From Scedosporium boydii (Eukaryota > Ascomycota > Sordariomycetes > Microascales > Microascaceae): a DNA stretch of 64,000 nt. Of this stretch, positions 56,601 to 64,000 are shown one piece after another. The first letter of the stretch is position 1. Each line of letters opens with the position of its first letter. A model generated the notes under the pieces. That model was not told the origin of the DNA. It did no database searches and worked only from the letters and a program-made list of their open reading frames with translations. Both the position numbers and the translations under genes were made by a program. Location: NCBI GenBank assembly GCA_002221725.1, contig NJFT01000019.1:62001-126000 (forward strand), read 5' to 3'.

Positions 56601-57755
56601 TTCGATGGGGCTAGCTCTTCCACTCCTCCCGACTACAAGGGCCCGATCCGCCAAGTTTTCGGAGCCCCTCTGGCCGAGGCAGTCCGCTTCAACGCGCCGG
56701 TTGATGTCAACGTTCCTCTGCCTGCTGTCGTATACAGATGCATCCAGTACCTCGATTCTAGGAACGCTGTCTTTGAGGAGGGTATTTTCCGGCTTAGTGG
56801 GTCCAACGTGGTCATCAAGCAACTCCGAGAACGCTTCAACAATGAGAGCGATGTGGATCTCGTTAACGATCGCACTTACTATGACATTCATGCGGTTGCT
56901 TCTCTTCTCAAGCTATACCTTCGTGAGTTGCCGACGACAATACTCACCCGCGATCTTCATCTCGAATTCCTTGCTGTGACTGAATTGTCCAATTTGAAGG
57001 AGAAGGTTGCTGCTTTGAGCGAGCTTGTTGTGCGGCTTCCTCAGGCCAACGCGACGCTGCTGAAATACTTGATTGCGTTCTTGATCAAGATTATCAACAA
57101 CGCGGACGTGAATAAGATGACGGTGAGGAATGTCGGTATTGTTTTCTCGCCTACTCTTAACATCCCGGCACCCGTCTTCGCTATGTTCTTGCAGAATTAT
57201 GAGGGCGTTTTCGGCATTGACCCTGAGGAATACGAGTTGCCATCGCCGACCTCAGAGTCTGATTCTCAGTCGCAAGGACCCGGTCGCCCGTCGTTTGAAC
57301 CGCAACCGCGTCCTTCGACCTCTCAAGGCAGCAACGCGTCACCTCATCGACAGCGACTCATGCAAAATGTCATAGATGCTCCCAGGGCGTCTCCCACCCC
57401 CCCTCTCCTTATGAATCTCAATGAGGCTCGCGGATCACCTACGCCGCCGCCGTCTTTCCCAATGGGCGGTCGCCAGACCAACTACGAACCCCAATACTTG
57501 GCCCAGCAACAACAGCAAATCTCTTCGGGCTCTAGTCTGCGACCGGCTTATGAGAGCGGTTTCAATGCGCCGTCGGGATTCGACCCTACCGCCTTTTACA
57601 ACCCACCAAGGACTGCCAATCCTGGATATGACAGACCGATTTTTGAGGGAGATTATAGCAAGCGCCGAGAGAGTGCCATCTTTGGAGCTGGTGCCATTCC
57701 GAATCTTACGCCTCAGCCTTCGAAGAGCCGCCTCCGTGAAGAAACACTTTACTAA
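53631..57755 (+). CDS. bem3: Bem3-type RhoGAP with PX, PH and RhoGAP domains
   Basis: Uninterrupted 1,374-aa frame. It inactivates Rho-family GTPases, chiefly Cdc42, at sites of polarised growth. The N-terminus has a short coiled coil (about 80-125: LVDKQRAMILGLNKDLERAL) and long Pro/Ser-rich disordered parts. A PX domain lies at about 533-690 (THIFKGLVTDEYPDL), a PH domain at about 703-825 (ISGYLTKRGKNFGGWKARYF), and the RhoGAP domain at about 1000-1195. The arginine finger is in EGIFRLSGSN (about residue 1052), followed by LLKLYLRELP and MTVRNVGIVFSPTL. Domain order and length match yeast Bem3. Binding of phosphoinositides by PX and PH would place it at the plasma membrane. Confidence 0.94.
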   Translation: MMAGSVSTPRVNGGQTPPRNSSIDSAISAISSKSLPAKGAAASEPSTTSADIAHLIKTAGSAEAVIQYLLKEKNSQAQQNSQLWRLVDKQRAMILGLNKDLERALKDKEKYRKKLKEVLALPELSRAFETRASGDSPASANTPDSNKDRSAKAGDLAKTQVLSVAVPDSPNLDSDSQKHSPVDMTMAPYPITPPADNPNPPHSAVGELLDPAHIMPKPEEHALDGYNHVAEEQAADESRRGDANQQIKDLPISFSIPPSRSLPSDPPSVPPPRPPPALPTGLPSAPQPGGEHGLGQFPAPPPRKAPPAPLQLGKGQKPGVADDEETDTDYDDILEVDEIVDEKRGRRRTREEDERDRHAQAVKEAEARSLSKKSKSPKSQQTPTVMHERGKDSATIPISPRHVPSAPAIRETVVQSSLDGMMNGDLGMPPALLSPGLPSSPRPFGMGGLRTPLLGASPPMSPRGMTLANAPPLSPRPPRQPIPLPPSAQLTTGPMTSNTSLATPTPKPLTINRISAENSPSTPESQHQDSPTHRTHIFKGLVTDEYPDLLMPPNALPSVEVRVASSRMKPSRASLLSLTQLEEDPVFTLAIVSRADGGELWRVEKDSASLSKLDSRMKQCAAFTARTPDRSLFSGHSPAKLDARRVALDHYLDELMNSPLDHDTAVELCKYLSTNTLPPNSEETVGVRKKVVAASTRKGAGGRPLISGYLTKRGKNFGGWKARYFVLEGPLLKYYETPGGAHLGTIKLQNAQIGKQSQHQDNQSPARGPNPPDEIDNQYRHAFLILEPKKKDTSSHVKHVLCAESDMERDQWVETLLRWIDYRDPDDDDQPQQKRGQPERRGSNDNAGKSSKGQPRKKREQGKSQHQPSNSETLIGVSYDSTTAGDTPQGIPRGRNGGGTSERPRTAGGERPKTGSGFGGNAYDGEVQIPVISAPRDPQVISDSSSWGTKMGLVTPGLAPPSYEEKKQRKRSFFGFGPKTRSSSDGQDSLFDGASSSTPPDYKGPIRQVFGAPLAEAVRFNAPVDVNVPLPAVVYRCIQYLDSRNAVFEEGIFRLSGSNVVIKQLRERFNNESDVDLVNDRTYYDIHAVASLLKLYLRELPTTILTRDLHLEFLAVTELSNLKEKVAALSELVVRLPQANATLLKYLIAFLIKIINNADVNKMTVRNVGIVFSPTLNIPAPVFAMFLQNYEGVFGIDPEEYELPSPTSESDSQSQGPGRPSFEPQPRPSTSQGSNASPHRQRLMQNVIDAPRASPTPPLLMNLNEARGSPTPPPSFPMGGRQTNYEPQYLAQQQQQISSGSSLRPAYESGFNAPSGFDPTAFYNPPRTANPGYDRPIFEGDYSKRRESAIFGAGAIPNLTPQPSKSRLREETLY

Positions 57756-59078
57756 TTATACGCCGAGGTCGCTACGTTTTCCTTTTTCTATTCTATTCGC
57801 ACACGAGACTTTTCCTTTTTTTTTTCTTTTCTTCGTCTATATACCGGATCGTTGGTTATCTTGGTTTCATTGTCGCTTTATCTCGCCATTGCTTCATGAT
57901 ACCATATTTTTTCTGTTCTCTTTTCGAAATTTCTTCTTTTGCATCCATGCGATGCTCATTTATTTTGTACAGCGACTGGCGTGCATCCCCAACCGTTTGC
58001 TGCCGCCGCCGCCAGACTGCGAACTTTTATCACGAATGTGCACCTCCGGGAAGGCAATACTTCCATGTCTCCAACCTGACATCAGAGGCTAGACCGAGAC
58101 ACAACTAGCAATGATGATTACGACTCCCCATATGCGGATATCTACGATACTTAAGCGGAGTGTCTGGATTGGGCCGTGGAACATGTTGCTGGTCCCTGAT
58201 GGAGATGGCACTGTACATTACGTCATTTTTTGGATTTCGGGATCTTTTTGCGTTTTGTTTTTCCATCTTACTTTCGCAATTTGTCTATGCTCTCGATTTT
58301 GGGTGCCACGAGTGGTGTTTGAAAATTTGATATCACATCAGACCTTTTGGATTTTGCTTTTTCTATCGCGCAGACAAGGGAGGGAGTTGGTGACAGGGGA
58401 CTTGATCTCTGTAAGGCGTCGTGGGAGTTGGATATGTAGCCATGTGGCATCTTTTTTCTCTTGTGTGTATATACCCTGGGCCTGGACAGGGCGTCTCTAT
58501 CTCTTGATCTAATGAATAACATTTTGCCATGACTGCATCTCGAAGAAGTGTAAATTACAATCCTGTTGCTCGAGTTGTTTGTTTCAATTGTTGCGTCACG
58601 ATTGTTCTCGTATCCAAGGTTCTTATACGAGCCGTGATTACGTAACCTGATGATTGTCGCAGGCACCGTCGTTATTGTTGCAATTTTGAATCTTGAGACT
58701 GCATCATAATCAATTTTACATCGAACAATGTCGGCGATCGGCTCTTCCCTTCCCGTTTCTCCGACACGTCCGCCTCACATGCGACTGTGAACGAGGCATA
58801 AGAAAAAGCATCGGCCCACGGCATCCCGTCCCTCCGCCGTTTTCTTGAAGAATCGAATACCGAATCTACACCTTTGTAAATTATCATCATTAATTTTTTT
58901 CGGCCTTTTCATTTTTCGGAGTTAGCTGGCTGTCGATTTCGCTTCGGTCACTGCACTGTGCTTTTCACAGCGTCGTATCACACTACACTTCACGCTCTCT
59001 CCCAGTGCTGACAGGAAAACAAAAGAAAACAAAAAAGGAAAAGGAAAAAGAGAAAAGCGAAAAGAGAGAAAGTCCGTA
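57756..59078. other. Intergenic region bem3 to transcription factor
   Basis: About 1.3 kb. The first part is the T-rich bem3 3' region; the last part (58920-59078) is an A/G-rich leader of the Zn2Cys6 gene. The frame 58111-58512 has no domain support. Confidence 0.55.
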
Positions 59079-62054
59079 ATGGAGCTGGCATCCCGGGGGT
59101 CGGGAGCCAGTCCCCGTGCGGTGGGGGCATCATCGGCGGCGTCGTCGCCGGCCCAGGGCGGCTCTACCTCGAGTGGTCGATTCGGGGATACGTCGGCACA
59201 GAGTGACTCCGCGGTCGACACGCCACCGCGGATCGGAGGACACTCCATTACTGTGTCGGCTCCGGTAGGCCCGTCGATGGGGACGGCCTCGCAACAGCAG
59301 CACCACCAACAACAGACTCAGCAGCAACAACCACAGCAGCAGAGACCCTCAGTGGGGGAAGTCGGACCGGCGGCTCACGCGGATGACGCAAAACGGTCGA
59401 GGGCATGCGAGGCGTGCAGGGGTCTCAAGGTGCGGTGCGAGATGGTGGAGGACGGGCCGTGTCGGCGGTGCATGAAGGCGGGGAGGAGATGCGTCGTGAC
59501 GGCTAGGACGCGCACGGGCGAGAGGCAGAAAAAGACGGATACCAGGGTTGCCGAGCTCGAGAAGAAGATTGATGCGTTGACGGCGACGTTGCAAGCTAGG
59601 GCGGGCCCGGAGCAACAACAGCAGCAGCAGCAGGCGCCGATATATGGCAGTGTGGGGTCTACTGGTGGTAGCAGTCATGGTGTCGGCGCGGCTGCTGGGC
59701 AGAATGTATCGGGACCGACCCATGTGTCCTTGTCGGCGGTTAGCGAGACGGCAACGATGCGGCCCCGGTCGCGGGATTGGGGGGCCGTGCTCGGGATGTC
59801 GGAGAATACGGGGCCAGCGGGCGTTGACAGTTACCAACCATATGCAGCTTCTGTTGGACAAAAGAGAAAACTCGAGGACATTCTGGACCAAGGCACCCAG
59901 AACTCTCCGCAAAAGAAGTCACCGGCGTCTAAAAATGCTAGCCTTGGAGCTGATTACGTCGATATCGTGGAGAGAGGGATCATCACGCTGGATATTGCGG
60001 ACGAACTCTTGGCTCGGTACAACGACGAAATGATTCTGCATCTTCCCGGCGTCGTCTTCCCCCCGTCCATGAAAGCCAACGATCTCCGACAGGAGAAGCC
60101 GTTGCTGTTCCTGGCGGTCATGGCGGCAGCGGCGGCGGCACGGGCAAGTTTACAGCGAAGGCTCGTCAAGGAGCTCATGGAGATCTTTGGCCAGAAAGTC
60201 ATCTGCAACGGGGAAAAGAGCCTCGAAATTGTTCAGGCGCTCCTCGTATCCGTAATGTGGTACTTCCCGCCCGAGAGTTTCGAAGAGCTCAAGTTCTACC
60301 AGCTAGCACACATCGCGTCGGTCATGGCCTTGGACTTGGGCCTCGGTCGCAGCAACATGGCAAAGCGTAAAAACACATCACATCAGCAGCAACAACAACA
60401 ACAGCAGCAGCACTCTATGCACACGCTAGGCTTCTACACGTTCCGCCCTGGAAAGGACGATCCCGAGAACCTCGAGTGCAGACGCACCTGGCTCACGTGC
60501 TACTATCTATCGTCGAACACAGCAATGGGGCTCCGGCGCCCGTTCTTGCTTCGGTGGAGCTCGTTTATGGAGGAGAGCGTCAGGTTGTTGGAGACGTCGC
60601 CCGAGGCGGCGCCGACGGATAAGTATCTCTGTTACTTACTTCGTGCGAATAAGCTTGGGGAGGACGTGGCGATGCGGTTTTCGCTTGACGATCCGGGTTT
60701 GACGTCGACCTTGGAGGACTTCGGGACGCAGTTGGCTTTGAGGGGGTTTGAGGTGGAACTTGAAAGGCTCAGGCGTGCCATACCGAAGGAGCTCATGAGG
60801 CGTACGTTAGCCAAAATTCTTCTACCTTCCCTCTTCTTGCAAGACGTTAACAATCATAATTTAGCCACCATGTTAATCAGCATCGAATACATCAACATCT
60901 ACATGCACGAAAGCTGCCTCCAAGCCCCCAACGCCGACTCATTCAAATCCTGCATCGCAACGACAGCCCTTGACGATGACATGGTCAACCCCCGCTCCAT
61001 AGGCCGCGCCCAAGTCGACGCGCTCCTGGTGTGCGTCGCCGCCGTGACGGGCACCTTCGACAAGTTCCTCGCCATGGACATATCCAGCATCCGGTGCCTC
61101 CCCGTGTTCAACTTCGTGCGCGTCGCCTACGCCCTCGTCATCCTCATCAAGGTGAACATCGCCGTCACGGCGCCCGGATCGGTGATTGCCAGCGTGGTCA
61201 CGGATAGTCTCAAGGCCGAGTATTACCTGGATGCTCTGCTGGCCAAGTTCCTCGAGGCGTCGTCAGAGGATAAGTGTCGTCCGGCGGGCAAGTTTTTACT
61301 GGTTCTTGCTATGCTTAAGGGGTGGTTTACGAATAAGGCGGCGATCACGACGAGGAAGAATAGCATGGCCAACAAGGGTGGAAATGATCCTGGCCCGGGA
61401 TTCCAGCAGCAGAATAATAACAACAACAGCAGCAGCAGCAGCAGGCCCGGCCAGCCTGAAATGTCTACTACTACACCTGCGTCAACGGTCTCGGGGCCCA
61501 CAGGAGATGCAGGTTCTCGACCATCAGGAGCCGACGTTTCCCCGCCTATGGGCCAGAGTCATCAAGCTTACAGGCAACATCAACAGCAGCCGACGCCAGC
61601 CTCCATGGCAAATTACCCAGCAGCAGCTACGGCAAACACACCATTACAATTACTATCAGAAGTGGCAACAGGTGATTCGAATCCGGGACGCCGATCCTCG
61701 AACATGGTGTGGCCCAATAGGGCCACCGCGCAAGGATATAATATGTACGACGACGGAAGAGGATCATCCTTGGATATGCAGGGGCAGCAATATTCCTGGC
61801 CGGCCTCTTCTTTGGGCTTGGAGATGGACTTTGACAGTCTCCCCGAGGGGCTGGACTGGGAAGGTCTGGCGATGAATCTCGGAATGGGGTTCCCACTCAA
61901 CAACGAAGACGGGCTACTGAATGTGGCGGCCATGACGACGGAGCCTTTGCTCCTAGCCGGTGTGGGCGCGGGAGACCGTGCAAGGGCTGTCGGAGGCGTT
62001 CAGGCGGGAATGGGTGCGGGCGTTTGGAATCAGATCTACCAGAACCAAGGCTAA
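59079..62054 (+). CDS. Zn2Cys6 transcription factor with fungal-specific regulatory domain
   Basis: The whole span is one open frame (991 codons), but positions 60802-60864 form a likely 63-nt intron: donor GTACGT, TTAAC branch, acceptor TTTAG. Removing it leaves the frame intact and gives 970 aa with the smooth join ELMRP-TMLISIEYINIYMHE. The N-terminus is Ser/Gln-rich; the Zn2Cys6 DNA-binding cluster is at about 109-138 (CEACRGLKVRCEMVEDGPCR, then RCMKAGRRC). It is followed by a coiled coil, RVAELEKKIDALTATLQ, for dimerisation. Poly-Gln tracts occur near residues 70-90, 184-190 and 440. The middle homology region covers about 290-760 (including FRPGKDDPENLECRRTWLTC). The cluster resembles the War1/Leu3-like group; the target genes are unknown. 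Confidence 0.9.
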   Translation: MELASRGSGASPRAVGASSAASSPAQGGSTSSGRFGDTSAQSDSAVDTPPRIGGHSITVSAPVGPSMGTASQQQHHQQQTQQQQPQQQRPSVGEVGPAAHADDAKRSRACEACRGLKVRCEMVEDGPCRRCMKAGRRCVVTARTRTGERQKKTDTRVAELEKKIDALTATLQARAGPEQQQQQQQAPIYGSVGSTGGSSHGVGAAAGQNVSGPTHVSLSAVSETATMRPRSRDWGAVLGMSENTGPAGVDSYQPYAASVGQKRKLEDILDQGTQNSPQKKSPASKNASLGADYVDIVERGIITLDIADELLARYNDEMILHLPGVVFPPSMKANDLRQEKPLLFLAVMAAAAAARASLQRRLVKELMEIFGQKVICNGEKSLEIVQALLVSVMWYFPPESFEELKFYQLAHIASVMALDLGLGRSNMAKRKNTSHQQQQQQQQQHSMHTLGFYTFRPGKDDPENLECRRTWLTCYYLSSNTAMGLRRPFLLRWSSFMEESVRLLETSPEAAPTDKYLCYLLRANKLGEDVAMRFSLDDPGLTSTLEDFGTQLALRGFEVELERLRRAIPKELMRRTLAKILLPSLFLQDVNNHNLATMLISIEYINIYMHESCLQAPNADSFKSCIATTALDDDMVNPRSIGRAQVDALLVCVAAVTGTFDKFLAMDISSIRCLPVFNFVRVAYALVILIKVNIAVTAPGSVIASVVTDSLKAEYYLDALLAKFLEASSEDKCRPAGKFLLVLAMLKGWFTNKAAITTRKNSMANKGGNDPGPGFQQQNNNNNSSSSSRPGQPEMSTTTPASTVSGPTGDAGSRPSGADVSPPMGQSHQAYRQHQQQPTPASMANYPAAATANTPLQLLSEVATGDSNPGRRSSNMVWPNRATAQGYNMYDDGRGSSLDMQGQQYSWPASSLGLEMDFDSLPEGLDWEGLAMNLGMGFPLNNEDGLLNVAAMTTEPLLLAGVGAGDRARAVGGVQAGMGAGVWNQIYQNQG

Positions 62055-64000
62055 AAGCACTCTCACCTCACACACACTCTCTGCTCTTCTTTTCTGTTTG
62101 GTACTAGGCTGGTTTTTGATCTCATGTGGTCGTCATGTATAATAGCATATAGTTTAGGATGGGTGGGTGGGCAGAAAAAAAGGTCAGGCTCGATATGAGA
62201 AATGAACAACAAAGAGGGGGGCGCCTCGTCGTGGAGTTAAAAAGGAGAGGGGGTCCGGAACATTAGGGAAAAGCATCCATCAACCATCCGAAGTGTACTA
62301 GTATCGTTGTCGCGTGCGTGCGTCGCTCCAACTGCCCTCAATCACAAAGAGTTGCATACTGCATGAGCATAAGCATGAGCATGAGCATGAGGGATGGCAG
62401 ATGGGAGATGGGCCGATGTACGACGTAGCGAGGGAGGCGGGGCTAAGATAGCGCGCATCCTTTGCATATAAACTGAAATTTAATTTTTCGGCCTAAGGTT
62501 GGTAGAAGTAAGATCCAGTCCGGGGAAGGGAAGGGTGGAGGTGGCCCTAACTCTGTCAAGGAAAGTGGTAGTGAGATCTCAGACATCCGACGTGCTTAGA
62601 GTCTGGGGTAATGATGCTAAAAGGGAAGCAATGGCAAAAAGTGGAGCCCTCCAATTGGCAATGTGGGCACCAAGCTCGTTTATCATCTGTGCTTAAAGCT
62701 GGGGTACGAGGTATTCGAGGTTGGGAATTTCTTCAGGTGCAAGGGAGGTGCAAGGGATTGAATGTAACTGGACACTTCCTCGGATCTAGAGTACCACTTT
62801 GGACCCCGCAGGAAAGGAAGGGGGGTGTTAATCTTGCTAGTGTCTCTCTGAGCCGAGCGCGAGTGGGCGATAGTTCATCTCAAGGAATCTAGCTTCAGGG
62901 CGGGGAACTCTCTTTGCTTGGTCAAACAGATGAAGCGGGGCGACCGTGATGGCTCGAAGGGAGAGCAAGAGCGCGGGGGGGAAAATGAGGAGGAGGGGGG
63001 GAAAGACCATCAAGTCTTGGACTTCGACTTGGACAATGAACAAATTGAAAGCCACCACTCACTCGACCGAGTCAGCGGCGCAGGGATGACGGAGTCGTGC
63101 CATCTACGAGTACCTTTGTCGTTGATTGCCCTTCGGACGATGACTTGCAGAAGCGATTCGGGAAGATGATTGTCGATGCTTCTCGACATGCGATGGAATA
63201 ATACTCGCCGAGTCTGATGGCATTTTTGGCTACGACTGCAGTGATTGAAGGGACGTGCGCAACAGGACCCCTTTTTTCCTTGTGACAGGGAAGACCGTGG
63301 TTTCCATCGGTGTTGCACGTGCAAAACAAGGGCAGCTTGAACTTCCTAATCGCGGGGCTGGCCGTGGCATGCACGGTTTCGACCTGACCTTGGTGCTGGA
63401 GTGGAGTCGGAGCTTGGACAATTGTGAGCTAGCTTTGAGGAGTCTAAGTGTGCGTTGCACCTGCTCCAGAGGCGCCGGTCACGCCGTTGCAATGGTGGGT
63501 TGAGAGAGGAGATACCAGCAATAGTAAACGTCATTAACGTAAGTGACGATCCTCCACGCCCAACACACGCACATGCACACGCCCACGCCTCCTCTTCCGG
63601 CAACGACGAAGTACTCTGCCCCAATCGAGGAGTGAGATCTAGATTCTTGTTCTCGAGAGATTGCATAATAGATTACAGACTTACGCTATTTCATTCTGGT
63701 TAAGAGCGACGGAAGGAACGGATAGCAAGCGGGATAATTGGAAGGCACGGTTGTTGGTATGGCAAGTGACGTAATCGGTCCAGACGATGGACGATTTTAC
63801 CTTGACGCCGTCTAATATTGAACGCCACAAAGAACATTGCCAGGGCTCGACAAGGGAACTACTGAATACAGTTAAATTAGGTTTCAAGCTACTGCCCAAT
63901 CACGAGGTTGGCAATAGGGATATTTATCAGAGGCAAAACGTTCACCAGCTACATCCAATCACTGAGCTCTGGGATGTGCGTCAAGGTGGGGATGGTGCAT
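62055..64000. other. Gene-free right end
   Basis: About 1.9 kb after the transcription factor. It includes a GCATGA repeat (62361-62392). G/A-rich purine stretches occur at 62940-63000. A partial hairpin word ACGAAGTA lies near 63607. No gene with domain or splice support was recognised. Confidence 0.5.
62361..62392 (+). repeat. GCATGA hexanucleotide repeat
   Basis: About five tandem GCATGA-type units with one variant (GCATAA). It lies about 310 bp past the transcription-factor stop, probably in or beyond its 3' UTR. Confidence 0.75.

Noticed and set aside
1..64000. CRISPR array, phage, operon or virus-derived region
   Set aside because: Spliced eukaryotic genes throughout; no regularly spaced direct repeats and no viral genes recognised.

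Overview
The window is nuclear DNA of a filamentous ascomycete (Pezizomycotina, most likely a Sordariomycete). Genes carry short GT-AG introns, mostly about 45-110 nt, with CTAAC/CTGAC-like branch sites. Intergenic DNA is moderately long, leaders are CT-rich, and the gene content is typical: Sch9, Nar1, RanGAP, Bem3-type RhoGAP, Zn2Cys6 regulator, GH18 chitinase, Kre9/Knh1-type GPI protein. The organism assignment is inferred from gene content; I could not search databases. Exon coordinates were read by hand from frames and splice consensus.

Layout. 1-189 (-): start of an unrecognised Ser/Thr/His-rich protein running off the left edge. 2.6-6.7 kb: divergent pair of an RRM protein (RBM42-like, -) and the SWI/SNF-RSC subunit Ssr4 (+). 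6.7-11.1 kb: gene-free. 11.3-16.2 kb: Sch9 AGC kinase (+) with a 2-kb leader that may be one long first intron. 17.6-19.6 kb: ATP synthase subunit h (-) and an unassigned small protein (-). 20.2-24.5 kb: SUZ-domain protein (+), Nar1 (-), four-exon membrane protein (+). 24.9-28.2 kb: Iec1-like zinc-finger protein (-) diverging from RanGAP Rna1 (+). 29.0-29.7 kb: polytopic membrane protein. 32.3-33.7 kb: secreted chitinase. 35.9-37.8 kb: GPI-anchored surface protein (-). 40.0-42.5 kb: J-domain protein (+), Cox17 (+), coiled-coil protein (-). 43.0-43.8 kb: decayed mucin-like gene. 44.8-45.5 kb: His/Pro/SR-rich orphan (+). 45.5-52.6 kb: 7-kb gene-free island. 53.6-57.8 kb: Bem3-type RhoGAP. 59.1-62.1 kb: Zn2Cys6 transcription factor. 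62.1-64 kb: gene-free.

The genes do not form a biosynthetic cluster. They are mostly conserved housekeeping genes (chromatin: Ssr4, Iec1; Fe-S and respiration: Nar1, Atp14, Cox17; Ran and Rho GTPase control: RanGAP, Bem3; nutrient signalling: Sch9) mixed with cell-wall genes (chitinase, GPI protein).

The most striking non-genic signal is a dispersed 9-mer, TACGAAGTA / TACTTCGTA. I count 19 perfect copies against roughly 0.5 expected. All lie outside coding exons, and they concentrate in the two gene-free islands. The word is a perfect minimal hairpin (TAC-GAA-GTA) with a GAA triloop, and loop-changed but stem-preserved copies occur nearby. Other points worth checking are two competing start models for Sch9, an intron hidden in frame inside the Zn2Cys6 gene, a hairpin word sitting on a 3' splice site, and several small unassigned genes.
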